The notes beneath the pieces are model-generated. The model worked only from the letters and a program-made list of their open reading frames with translations. It was not told where the DNA came from and ran no database searches. Shown here in pieces: positions 1-8,915 of a DNA stretch of 18,721 nt (the first letter of the stretch is position 1; every line of letters begins with the position of its first letter). A program made the position numbers and the translations under genes. The stretch comes from an uncultured bacterium (GTDB taxonomy: Bacteria; Bacteroidota; Bacteroidia; Bacteroidales; Rikenellaceae), in contig CAJMNH010000023.1 of NCBI GenBank assembly GCA_905214725.1, forward strand, positions 1 to 18,721. Reading direction: 5' to 3'.

Positions 1-1178
<1,178 letters not shown>

Positions 1179-1272
1179 TGTGCTTACAGACTCCTTAGTG
1201 AAATGAAATTTTATGTAAAGATAAAAAATATTTCGGAAAAAAACATAACTTTGTAAAAATTTATCAAAAGAA
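1179..1272. promoter_or_regulatory. Divergent recQ / lptB promoter region
   Basis: This AT-rich gap separates divergent recQ and lptB. On the plus strand TAACTTTG at 1246-1253 matches the Bacteroidota -7 consensus TAnnTTTG and would start transcription about 15 nt before the lptB ATG. No TTTG lies 19-21 bp upstream, so the -33 element is weak or absent. On the minus strand TATCTTTA (1223-1216) is a one-mismatch -7 candidate for recQ. The calls rest on motif matching only. Confidence 0.5.
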
Positions 1273-2103
1273 ATGCGCCTTTTCACAAGCGAACTTGTCA
1301 AGAAATACAAAGCCCGTACCGTCGTCAACCATGTCTCGATCGATGTCAATCAGGGAGAGATCGTCGGACTGCTGGGGCCCAACGGCGCGGGAAAGACCAC
1401 AACGTTCTACATGATCGTCGGACTGATCAAGCCCAACGAGGGGAAAATCTTCCTCGAAGACAACGAGGGCCGCGTCACCGAATTGACGGACCAGCCGGTC
1501 TACCGCCGCGCGCAGATGGGTGTAGGCTATCTGGCGCAGGAGGCCTCGGTCTTCCGCCGGCTGAGCGTCGAGGACAATCTCCGCGCCGTGCTGGAGATGA
1601 CCGATTTTTCGAAAGAGTATCAGGCCGAACGCGTCGAAGCGCTCATCAAGGAATTTCGTCTGGAAAAAGTGCGCAAAAGCATGGGCATCCAGCTTTCGGG
1701 CGGCGAGCGCCGCCGTACGGAGATCGCCCGCGCCGTGGCGATCAATCCGGCGTTCATCCTGCTCGACGAACCCTTCGCCGGCGTAGACCCCATCGCCGTG
1801 GAGGACATCCAGTCGATCGTCGCCACGCTCAAAAACAAAAACATCGGCGTAATCATCACCGACCACAATGTCGACGAGACGCTCGCCATCACCGACCGCG
1901 CCTATCTGCTTTACGAGGGCAAGGTGCTCAAAACGGGTTCGCCGGAGGATCTGGCCTCCGATCCCGAAGTGCGCAAACGGTATCTGGGCAAACATTTCGA
2001 GCTGCGCCGCAGCCCCACGATCGACCGGCTGCGGCAGCAGGGAGCCGGCGCGGACGCAGCCGTTTCGGAGTCGAAAACCGAGACCGAAGCGACGCAGGAG
2101 TAA
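1273..2103 (+). CDS. lptB: LPS export ABC transporter ATP-binding protein LptB
   Basis: Cytoplasmic ATPase that pairs with LptFG to pull lipopolysaccharide from the inner membrane and push it along the Lpt bridge to the cell surface. The 276-aa product has Walker A GPNGAGKT at residues 35-42, Q-loop Gln89, ABC signature LSGGE at 141-145, Walker B FILLDE at 161-166 and switch His198 in ITDHN. The LptB-typical stretches GYLAQEASVFRRLSVEDN and SGGERRRTEIARA separate it from generic ABC ATPases. It runs about 35 residues beyond the usual roughly 240 aa, ending in a polar tail rich in Ala, Glu and Thr that is probably disordered. It is first in the plus-strand run, 88 nt before aroA, behind a -7 box. 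The LptB assignment is confident; the tail's role is unknown. Confidence 0.95.
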   Translation: MRLFTSELVKKYKARTVVNHVSIDVNQGEIVGLLGPNGAGKTTTFYMIVGLIKPNEGKIFLEDNEGRVTELTDQPVYRRAQMGVGYLAQEASVFRRLSVEDNLRAVLEMTDFSKEYQAERVEALIKEFRLEKVRKSMGIQLSGGERRRTEIARAVAINPAFILLDEPFAGVDPIAVEDIQSIVATLKNKNIGVIITDHNVDETLAITDRAYLLYEGKVLKTGSPEDLASDPEVRKRYLGKHFELRRSPTIDRLRQQGAGADAAVSESKTETEATQE

Positions 2104-2191
2104 TCCGAAACAACACCGACACGATTCGGAGCGGCTCAATGCACCGCCCCGCGACAAGCATATAAACCAAATCCCGATTTCGAACGATCCT

Positions 2192-3439
2192 ATGGATAAA
2201 TCCGTCCCGTCGGGGGAGATACGAGGCGAACTTACTCCCCCCTGCTCAAAAAGTTACGCACAGCGCGCCCTCGCGGCGGCGCTTCTGGCAGAGGGAGAAT
2301 CCACGCTGCGTAACATCGAATTGTGCGACGACACCCGTTCGGCCATGCGCTGCATCGAAGCGCTGGGCGCCGACGTCACGGTCGTCGACGCGCATACGTT
2401 GAAGATTCGGGGAGGTCTGGCGCCGCGAGGCAATATGCTTCGTGTGGGCGAATCGGGCCTTTCGACCCGGCTGTTCACGCCGATCGCCGCACTCGCAGGC
2501 GTACCGCTGCGCATCGAAGGCGAGGGAACGCTCTTGCGCCGCCCGATGACGATGATGATCGCACCGCTCCAACAGCTGGGCGTAGAGGTTCGCCACCGCG
2601 ACGGGTTCCTGCCGTTCGACATCTGCGGCCCGATACGCGGCGCGACGGTCGAGGTCGACGGTTCGGTCTCGTCGCAGTTCATCACCGGACTGCTGCTCGC
2701 GCTGCCTGCCGCCAAAGGCGAATTCACGCTCGAAGTGCGGCGCGCCGTCTCCACACCTTATATCGATATGACGATCGAAGCGGCCCGTCGTTTCGGCGTG
2801 GAAATTCTCCACAACGGATACACCCAATTCTACATCGAAGGCGGACAACGCTACCGGCCGACCGATTACAGCATCGAAGGCGACTGGAGCGCCGCCGCCA
2901 CGCTGCTCGTGGCGGGAGCCATTGCCGGAGAGGTGACGCTGCACAACGTCCCGATCCTCTCGAAACAGGCCGATACGGCCGTCTGCACCGCACTCGAACG
3001 GGCCGGTGCGGAACTGATCCACGAGATGGACAGCATCACCGTCCGACGGCGTCCGCTCCGCGCGTTCGAATTCGACGCCACGCAATGCCCCGACCTCTTT
3101 CCGCCGCTGGCGGCACTGGCCGCCGCCTGCGAAGGCGAGAGCGTGATTCTGGGCACTTCCCGACTCGAACACAAGGAGAGCGACCGTGCCGAGACGCTGC
3201 GCGAGGAGTACGCCAAAGTCGGCATCGACGTCGACCTCTCGACGCCCGATGCGATGCGTATCCGCGGCGGCGCGATCCGTCCGGCACGGGTATTCAGCCA
3301 CGGCGACCACCGTATCGCCATGTCGATGGCCGTTTCGGCGCTGCGTTCGTCGGGCGCCGTCACCATCGAAGGGGCCGAAGCAGTGGCCAAGAGCTATCCG
3401 CGCTTCTTCGAAGATCTGGAGACGCTGCGCGTAAAATAA
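2192..3439 (+). CDS. aroA: 3-phosphoshikimate 1-carboxyvinyltransferase (EPSP synthase)
   Basis: Joins shikimate-3-phosphate and PEP to give EPSP, the sixth shikimate step. The ATG at 2192 gives 415 aa; the open frame runs further upstream but only as a shadow of lptB. Residues matching the E. coli active site are visible: K20-S21 and R25 (PCSKSYAQR), R93, S160-S161-Q162 in GSVSSQF, D301 in QCPDLFPP, K328-E329 and R332 in HKESDR, and D-H-R in HGDHRIAM. The PEP/glyphosate loop is unusual: GESGLSTRL (86-94) stands where E. coli has GNAGTAMRP, so the T97 and P101 positions are both Leu. It is followed 14 nt later by aroC. Identity is secure; any altered inhibitor response is inference. Confidence 0.95.
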   Translation: MDKSVPSGEIRGELTPPCSKSYAQRALAAALLAEGESTLRNIELCDDTRSAMRCIEALGADVTVVDAHTLKIRGGLAPRGNMLRVGESGLSTRLFTPIAALAGVPLRIEGEGTLLRRPMTMMIAPLQQLGVEVRHRDGFLPFDICGPIRGATVEVDGSVSSQFITGLLLALPAAKGEFTLEVRRAVSTPYIDMTIEAARRFGVEILHNGYTQFYIEGGQRYRPTDYSIEGDWSAAATLLVAGAIAGEVTLHNVPILSKQADTAVCTALERAGAELIHEMDSITVRRRPLRAFEFDATQCPDLFPPLAALAAACEGESVILGTSRLEHKESDRAETLREEYAKVGIDVDLSTPDAMRIRGGAIRPARVFSHGDHRIAMSMAVSALRSSGAVTIEGAEAVAKSYPRFFEDLETLRVK

Positions 3440-3453
3440 TCAAGATATCAGCT

Positions 3454-4452
3454 ATGAACAGTTTCGGCACACTCTTCCGCATCAGTCTCTGGGGCGAATC
3501 CCACGGGCCGCAGGTCGGCGTCACGCTCGACGGCGTCCCGTCCGGACTGCCGCTCGGCCCTTCCGATTTCGAAGCCGATCTCGCGCGTCGGCGCAGCGGC
3601 GCCAAGGGAACGACGCCGCGCATCGAAAACGACCTGCCGCAGATCGTGGCAGGGCTCTACGACGGCCATACGACAGGCGCGCCGCTGACGCTTGTCTTCG
3701 AGAACGCCAACACCCGCTCGGGCGACTACGACAATCTGCGTACACAGCCCCGCCCCTCGCATGCCGACCGCACGGCGGCGGTGAAGTTCGGAGGGTGGAA
3801 CGACCCGCGCGGCGGCGGACATTTCTCGGGCCGGCTGACGCTGGCGCTGGTCGCCGCAGGCGTCGTCGCCAAGAAGACGCTGCCCGACGCAACCTTCTCG
3901 ACGCGATTGGCTGCCATCGGCGGAGAGAGAGACCCAGCACGGTTCGACGCCGTACTCGACGCCGCACTGCGCGACGAGGATTCCGTGGGCGGCATCGTCG
4001 AGTGCCGCATAGGAGGCATCCCCGCAGGCTGGGGCGAGCCCTTCTTCGATTCGGTCGAGAGCACGGCGTCGCACCTGCTTTTCGCCATTCCCGCCGTCAA
4101 GGGAGTGGAGTTCGGCGACGGCTTCGCCGCTGCCGCCCTGCGCGGTTCCGAGCACAACGACCCTATCGCCGACGCCGACGGCCGCACGGCGACCAATCAC
4201 GCGGGCGGCATCGCGGGCGGCATTACCAACGGCAACGAACTCATGGTGCGGGTCGCCGTGAAACCGACGGCCAGCATCGCCCGCGAACAGCGGACTTTCG
4301 ACTTCGCCGCCGGCCGCGTCGCGCCGCTCCGCATTCATGGACGGCACGACGCCTGCATCGCGCTGCGCGCCGCCGTCGTCGTCGAAGCGGCGATGGCCAT
4401 TGCCTTGGCAGACCTCCAACTCCGCGACCGATGCCGACGCGCCGCGAAGTGA
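3454..4452 (+). CDS. aroC: Chorismate synthase (GGGHFSGR-type)
   Basis: Converts EPSP to chorismate using reduced FMN, the last step of the common aromatic pathway. The ATG at 3454 gives 332 aa, somewhat shorter than the usual 350-400. Family landmarks are WGESHG with catalytic-type His17, RPSHAD with His103, and the flavin-binding Gly-rich loop at 120-127. That loop reads GGGHFSGR, not the usual GGGRSSAR(E/T). From memory of the family, this form is typical of Clostridia-type enzymes, whereas Bacteroides AroC has GGGRSSARET; the Clostridia-like ancestry is therefore an inference. It directly follows aroA and its last 22 nt overlap prmC, so the two are probably translationally coupled. The function is well supported. 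Confidence 0.94.
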   Translation: MNSFGTLFRISLWGESHGPQVGVTLDGVPSGLPLGPSDFEADLARRRSGAKGTTPRIENDLPQIVAGLYDGHTTGAPLTLVFENANTRSGDYDNLRTQPRPSHADRTAAVKFGGWNDPRGGGHFSGRLTLALVAAGVVAKKTLPDATFSTRLAAIGGERDPARFDAVLDAALRDEDSVGGIVECRIGGIPAGWGEPFFDSVESTASHLLFAIPAVKGVEFGDGFAAAALRGSEHNDPIADADGRTATNHAGGIAGGITNGNELMVRVAVKPTASIAREQRTFDFAAGRVAPLRIHGRHDACIALRAAVVVEAAMAIALADLQLRDRCRRAAK

Positions 4453-5276
4453 TCGACAACATCCGCCGTGCGCTCGCGCCGCTCTACGGGCAGCGCGAAG
4501 CCGAGCAGATCGCCCGCCGCTTCGCCTTCGAACGGGGCGGATTCACCCTGACGCAATTCGTCGTCCACCCTGAACAAGAGGTGGATATTCCCGATTTGGA
4601 GGAGTCGATCCGCCAACTGACAGCCGGACGGCCCGTACAATACGTACTGGGATACACGGAGTTCTGCGGCAGGATCTTCGAGGTCGGCGAAGGGGTGCTG
4701 ATCCCGCGTCCCGAAACCGAGGAACTGGTCGCCGCCGTCGTCGCCGAAACATCCGCCGGAGCCGTCGCACTGGACGTGGGAACCGGAAGCGGCTGCATCG
4801 CCGTAAGCCTTGCGCGGCTCGTGCCCGACGCACAGGTCACGGCCGTCGACCTGTCGCCGCAGGCGCTTGCCGTCGCGCGCCGCAACGCCGAACGGCTGAG
4901 CGTGCAAATACGGTTCGTGCAGGCCGACGCGCTGGCCGGACTGAACGAACTGGCGGACGGATCGTTCGATCTGATCGTCTCCAACCCGCCCTATGTACCG
5001 CAGCGCGACCGGACGGCGATGCACGTCAACGTGCGCGACTACGAACCGCCCGAAGCGTTGTTCGTCCCCGACGACGATCCGCTGCGCTTCTACCGCGCTA
5101 TCGCCCGCGCCGCCCGACGGCTGCTGCGCCCCGACGGACGGCTCTGGTTCGAGATTTACGAGCGATTGGCGGACGAGACGGCGCGGCTGCTCGCCGACGA
5201 AGGGTTCGCCGACATCGCCGTGCGCCGCGACATCAACGACAAACCGAGAATGCTATGCTGTACGGTAAAAAAATAA
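4431..5276 (+). CDS. prmC: Peptide chain release factor N5-glutamine methyltransferase PrmC
   Basis: SAM-dependent enzyme that methylates the GGQ glutamine of release factors 1 and 2, raising termination efficiency. The chosen start ATG at 4431 lies inside the end of aroC (22-nt overlap) and gives 281 aa, normal for the family. The N-terminal helical release-factor-binding domain covers about residues 1-85. The linker carries the hallmark LIPRPETEELV at 90-100. The Rossmann domain has SAM motif GTGSG at 117-121, the acidic ribose-binding end of strand 2 at VTAVD (Asp140), and the catalytic NPPY at 185-188. No Shine-Dalgarno precedes the start, which suits coupling to aroC translation. The open frame continues upstream only as an aroC shadow. 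Its final 22 nt overlap recX. Confidence 0.95.
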   Translation: MPTRREVIDNIRRALAPLYGQREAEQIARRFAFERGGFTLTQFVVHPEQEVDIPDLEESIRQLTAGRPVQYVLGYTEFCGRIFEVGEGVLIPRPETEELVAAVVAETSAGAVALDVGTGSGCIAVSLARLVPDAQVTAVDLSPQALAVARRNAERLSVQIRFVQADALAGLNELADGSFDLIVSNPPYVPQRDRTAMHVNVRDYEPPEALFVPDDDPLRFYRAIARAARRLLRPDGRLWFEIYERLADETARLLADEGFADIAVRRDINDKPRMLCCTVKK

Positions 5277-5779
5277 ATGCGGCACCCCGCACCAAAACGC
5301 CGGAGCAGGCGCTCTCGGCGCTGATGCGGCTCTGCGCCCGCGCCGAACGCTCGGAGGAGGACGCACGCCGGCTGATGACGCGCTGGGGCGTAGCGCCGGC
5401 CGATCGGGAGAGGGTGCTCGAACGTTTGCGCCGCGACCATTTTATCGACGACGTCCGCTACGCCGAGGCCTTCGTGCGCGAAAAGATCAACCTCAGCGGC
5501 TGGGGCGCACGCAAGATCGCCGACGCACTGCGCCGCAAACGGATCGCCCGCGAGACGATCGAGCAGGCGCTTTCCGCACTGGATCGCGACACGACCCGCG
5601 AACGGCTTGCCGACCTGCTGCGCCGCAAGGCGAAGAACACCCGCGCAGAAACGCCTTATGAGCTGAAAAACAAACTGATCCGCTACGGACTTGCACAGGG
5701 GTACGACTACGAAACCGTGCGCGAGACGGCGGACGAGCTGATCCGAACACCCGACGAACCATGCGACATTTTCTTCTGA
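5255..5779 (+). CDS. recX: Regulatory protein RecX
   Basis: RecX family: small helical protein that binds RecA filaments and limits RecA activity. The 174-aa product shows the tandem three-helix RecX repeats, with the hallmark DHFIDDVRYAEAFVREK followed by GARKIADALRRKRI near residues 61-97 and a degenerate repeat near the C-terminus (YELKNKLIRYGLAQGYDYETV). It is rich in Arg and Lys, as usual. The ATG at 5255 is the only reasonable start and lies in the last 22 nt of prmC; its stop lies 19 nt inside the next gene. recA is not in the window, so partnership with RecA comes from the family, not the neighbourhood. The order prmC-recX-peptidase suggests co-transcription, not a shared task. Confidence 0.9.
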   Translation: MLYGKKINAAPRTKTPEQALSALMRLCARAERSEEDARRLMTRWGVAPADRERVLERLRRDHFIDDVRYAEAFVREKINLSGWGARKIADALRRKRIARETIEQALSALDRDTTRERLADLLRRKAKNTRAETPYELKNKLIRYGLAQGYDYETVRETADELIRTPDEPCDIFF

Positions 5780-7500
5780 CACTGCTGCTCGCAGGCGGTC
5801 TTTTCGCCGCCCGGGCGCAGGAATTGCAACCAGGATATTACCGCTTTCCCGTCCGCAACGTGGCGGGACTTTACTCGGCCAACTTCGGCGAGATGCGTCC
5901 CAATCATTTCCATTCGGGCGTGGATATCAAAACCGACGGCGTGACGGGCAAACTGGTCGTGGCCGCAGCCGACGGCTATGTCGTGCGGGTCGCCGTCTCG
6001 CCCGGCGGATACGGCCGCGCGCTCTACATCGCCCATCCCAACGGCACGACGACCGTTTACGGCCATCTGCAACGGTTCCGCACCGACATCGAATCCTATC
6101 TGCGCTACAAACGCTACGAGCAAGGACGCAGCAACGTCGATTTCACCTGCAAGCCCTCGCTCTTTCCCGTCCGCGCGGGCGACACGGTCGCTCTGTCGGG
6201 CAATTCGGGCATGTCGTTCGGGCCGCACCTCCATTTCGAGGTGCGCCGCAGCTCCGATCAGCGGACGCTCAACACACTGGCTGCCGGCATACTGCCCGTC
6301 AAGGATCATACGGCGCCCCGCATCATGCGGCTGCACTACGTCGAGGTCGACTCGCTCGGCAGCGTTCCCGTCCACAGCCGCCCCCGCTCCTACGATGTAG
6401 TGCGCAGTGGCGAAGGCCGATACGCACTGCGGCAAACGCAACCCGTCGCGGTCGGACGGCGCGGCTACTTCATCGTCGAGTGTTCGGATCGCAAGGACGA
6501 AGTCTACAACACCTTCGGCGTCTACCGGCTCACGGAGGAGGTCGACGGCGAAGTGCGCTACGAATATCGCATGGATGGATTCCGGTTCGGCGACACGCGC
6601 TACTGCAACGCCGTGAGCTACTACCCCATGCAACTCATGTCGCGCAACGAGGTGATCCGGCTCACGCAGTTGTCCGGCTGCCCCGACGTGTTCTATCCCG
6701 TGATGAAAAACCGCGCGTTGCTGACCACGCCGGCCGGTGTGCGGCAGCAGGTGCGCATCACGGCCGAAGACGACTGCGGCAACCGCTCGACGCTCGCCTT
6801 CACGGTCGAGGGGAAAACCGATGAACGCTCGTTCCGCGCGCCGGCGTGCGACTCGCTGCCCGTTATCCGCCATGACAGGGATTTCCAATACGAGCACGAC
6901 GGCGTTCGGATCGAAATTTCCGCCGGAACACTCTACGAGTCGTGTTTCTATACGCAACAACCCCATGAAAGACCGCTGCTCAAGGATTCGACGCTTCTCT
7001 TCCTGTCGCGCGGCGTCGAGATTCTCGACGTGCGGCTGCCGCTGCACAGCTATGCCACGCTGTGGATCGACGCGCCGCAGGTTCCGGCCGATCTGCAACA
7101 CCGCGCGGTGCTGGCTTCGCTCTCGCCGAAGGGAAAACTGCGTTATGAAGGCGGCAAGTGGAGCGACGGGCGCATACGTTTGCGCACCCGTTCGCTGGGG
7201 ACTTTCTTTATCGTGGCCGATACCGTGCGTCCCACCGTTCGTCCGCACTTCTCCGGGCATGATCTGAGCCGGCAGCGCAGCATCGCCTTCACCGTCGGGG
7301 ATAATTTTTCGGGCGTAAGCTCCGTAACCTGCCTCATCGACGGCCGCATGGCCATTCTGGAAGAAGACCGCGTGAAAGGAACCTACACGCACTCATTCGA
7401 CGACGAGGTATTCGGCCGCCGCAAGGAACACACGCTGCGCCTCGCCGCCGTCGACGGTGCGGGAAACGTCTGCGTGTGGGAGGGGATCTATTACAGATAA
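5761..7500 (+). CDS. Secreted M23-family metallopeptidase (LytM/peptidoglycan endopeptidase-like)
   Basis: A 579-aa exported protein. Residues 1-20 form a signal peptide (MRHFLLTLLLAGGLFAARAQ) with a likely cut after ARA, so it acts in the periplasm or at the outer membrane. The M23 zinc peptidase domain follows at once: HFHSGVDIKT gives ligands His51 and Asp55, and FGPHLHFEV gives His156 and His158. All metal ligands are present, so it is probably active, presumably on peptidoglycan peptide cross-links. An insertion of about 30 residues (106-137) separates the two halves. Residues from about 190 to the end show no domain I recognise; they look beta-rich and may be Ig-like (TAEDDCGNRSTLAF, VDGAGNVCVWEG). 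The start overlaps recX by 19 nt. It closes the plus-strand run before a terminator. Confidence 0.88.
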   Translation: MRHFLLTLLLAGGLFAARAQELQPGYYRFPVRNVAGLYSANFGEMRPNHFHSGVDIKTDGVTGKLVVAAADGYVVRVAVSPGGYGRALYIAHPNGTTTVYGHLQRFRTDIESYLRYKRYEQGRSNVDFTCKPSLFPVRAGDTVALSGNSGMSFGPHLHFEVRRSSDQRTLNTLAAGILPVKDHTAPRIMRLHYVEVDSLGSVPVHSRPRSYDVVRSGEGRYALRQTQPVAVGRRGYFIVECSDRKDEVYNTFGVYRLTEEVDGEVRYEYRMDGFRFGDTRYCNAVSYYPMQLMSRNEVIRLTQLSGCPDVFYPVMKNRALLTTPAGVRQQVRITAEDDCGNRSTLAFTVEGKTDERSFRAPACDSLPVIRHDRDFQYEHDGVRIEISAGTLYESCFYTQQPHERPLLKDSTLLFLSRGVEILDVRLPLHSYATLWIDAPQVPADLQHRAVLASLSPKGKLRYEGGKWSDGRIRLRTRSLGTFFIVADTVRPTVRPHFSGHDLSRQRSIAFTVGDNFSGVSSVTCLIDGRMAILEEDRVKGTYTHSFDDEVFGRRKEHTLRLAAVDGAGNVCVWEGIYYR

Positions 7501-7583
7501 CGTATCTCGACAATACGAGTCATTATAAGCAGAATTTATATACATTCGAATCATACGTAGATACCTGTTTGCCCAAAACAAAC

Positions 7584-7604
7584 GGCGGGATCGATGATCC
7601 CGCC
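7584..7604. terminator. Bidirectional hairpin terminator between the M23 gene and waaA
   Basis: A perfect 9-bp stem, GGCGGGATC / GATCCCGCC, closes a 3-nt loop. It is followed on the plus strand by a T-rich ATTATTCTTATTC and preceded by CCCAAAACAAAC, which reads as a T-rich tract on the minus strand. It sits between two convergent genes and can end both. The rest of the 127-bp gap holds nothing else clear apart from a 5-bp inverted repeat near 7501-7517. Confidence 0.8.
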
Positions 7605-7627
7605 ATTATTCTTATTCGATCCGCCCG

Positions 7628-8857
7628 CTAAGAATTGAAAATGCTGCGCAGGATGATTCCCGTGGCGCCCTGATTGCGGGCGGTATAGTCCTTGGCCGTG
7701 CGGCTGGCGCGATGGAGCGCCTCCGTGTCGTTGCGCAGCGGCGCGAACCACGCCGCCAGTTCGTCGGCCGAACGAACCGAGGTGGCGCATCCGAGCGACA
7801 CCATGTCGCGCGCCTCCTTGAACTTCCCATAGTTGGGCCCGAAAGCGATCGGCAGACCGAAGGTCGCCGCTTCGAGCGTATTGTGGATGCCCACGCCGAA
7901 ACCGCCGCCGATGTAAGCCCATGTCGCAGAGCCGTAGACCGAGGAGAGCATGCCCATCGTGTCGAGAACGAGCACCTGCACGCCGTCGAAACAGGTCGAG
8001 GCATCGCATTGCGTGTAACGCACCGCGCCGCCCTTCGCCTCCTGCATGAGACGCGCAATGCGCCCCTCGTCCATCTCGTGAGGCGCAATGACGAACTTCA
8101 CGCCCGGATTGGCGTTGACGAGCGGCAGAAGAATCTCCTCGTCGGGTCCCCACGTCGATCCGGCCACAAAAAGACGATCGTCGCCCTTGAAGCGTTCGAT
8201 CGTCTCCACTCGTTTGGCCGCGGCTGCAATCTGAGCCACTCGGTCGAAGCGCGTATCGCCCGCGACGATCACGTTGTCGAACCCGATTTCGGCGAGCAGC
8301 CGTTTCGACTCGACGTTCTGGACGAACAGCGTGTCGAACGTCTCCAACGCCTGACGCCATATCGCGCCATAAGGGCGGAAAAAGACCGAATTGCGCCGGA
8401 AAATAGCCGACACGATATACGACCGCACCTTTCGGCGGCGCAACTCGGTCAGCAGATTGATCCAGAATTCGTATTTGATGAAGATGGCGATCTCGGGATG
8501 GACGATGTCCAAAAAACGGCGGGCGTTGGAGGGAGTGTCGGCGGGAAGGTAGAAGACATAATCGGCGCCCTCGTAGTTTTTGCGAATCTCATACCCCGAC
8601 GGAGAGAAGAAGGTGAGCAGGATTTTGTATTCGGGATGCTCTTCCCGCAGACGTTCGATGATCGGACGGGCCTGCTCGAACTCCCCCAACGAAGCGGCAT
8701 GCACCCAGACAATCCGGTCGGAGGGACGGACGGCGGCCTCCATACGCTTGAATATATTCCGTCGGCCTTCGCTCCACAGTCGCGCCTTCCCGTGCCACGG
8801 AGCGGCTAAACGAATGGCTCCTGCATAGAGCGAAATACCCAAATTATACAACCACAT
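7628..8857 (-). CDS. waaA: 3-deoxy-D-manno-octulosonic acid (Kdo) transferase
   Basis: Inner-membrane GT30 glycosyltransferase that moves Kdo from CMP-Kdo onto the lipid A precursor. The 409-aa protein starts with a hydrophobic amphipathic anchor (residues 1-20). WSEGRRN near residue 30 probably holds the catalytic Glu. WVHAASLGEFEQARP (51-65) is the family hallmark, followed by FFSPSGYE and YLPADTP. The C-terminal half has VAGDTRFDR, VAGSTWGPDEE, APHEMDE, and the nucleotide-binding GGGFGVGIHNTLEAA with Glu in LEAA, then FGPNY.KFKEA. Whether it adds one or two Kdo units cannot be read from sequence. It has its own strong promoter and ends at a shared terminator. It is the other LPS gene in the window besides lptB. 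Confidence 0.94.
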   Translation of the reverse strand: MWLYNLGISLYAGAIRLAAPWHGKARLWSEGRRNIFKRMEAAVRPSDRIVWVHAASLGEFEQARPIIERLREEHPEYKILLTFFSPSGYEIRKNYEGADYVFYLPADTPSNARRFLDIVHPEIAIFIKYEFWINLLTELRRRKVRSYIVSAIFRRNSVFFRPYGAIWRQALETFDTLFVQNVESKRLLAEIGFDNVIVAGDTRFDRVAQIAAAAKRVETIERFKGDDRLFVAGSTWGPDEEILLPLVNANPGVKFVIAPHEMDEGRIARLMQEAKGGAVRYTQCDASTCFDGVQVLVLDTMGMLSSVYGSATWAYIGGGFGVGIHNTLEAATFGLPIAFGPNYGKFKEARDMVSLGCATSVRSADELAAWFAPLRNDTEALHRASRTAKDYTARNQGATGIILRSIFNS

Positions 8858-8883
8858 GCCCTGTTATCGAAAGTTGAGTCCGG

Positions 8884-8914
8884 CAAAGGTAACTATTTTT
8901 GTATTAAAACCAAA
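8884..8914 (-). promoter_or_regulatory. Bacteroidota-type promoter for waaA
   Basis: On the minus strand TTTG (8914-8911), a spacer of exactly 19 nt, then TACCTTTG (8891-8884) make a full match to the Bacteroidota consensus TTTG-N19-TAnnTTTG. Transcription would begin about 20 nt before the waaA ATG at 8857. It overlaps the end of the yraN stop region, so waaA can be expressed apart from the upstream operon. Confidence 0.75.
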
Positions 8915-8915
8915 A

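Noticed and set aside
2104..2130. Inverted repeat TCCGAA / TTCGGA after lptB
   Set aside because: Only 6 bp with a 15-nt loop and no T-tract; not a convincing terminator.
1264..2157. 297-aa minus-strand open frame opposite lptB
   Set aside because: Shadow of an ABC ATPase with all motifs in the plus frame.
2323..3453. Upstream extension of the aroC open frame through aroA
   Set aside because: Arg- and His-rich shadow of aroA; the conserved MNSFGTLFRISLWGESHG start at 3454 marks the true N-terminus.
5707..7392. 561-aa minus-strand open frame opposite the M23 peptidase gene
   Set aside because: No motif, and composition (His, Arg, Ala-rich) is typical of a shadow; the plus strand has a signal peptide and all zinc ligands.
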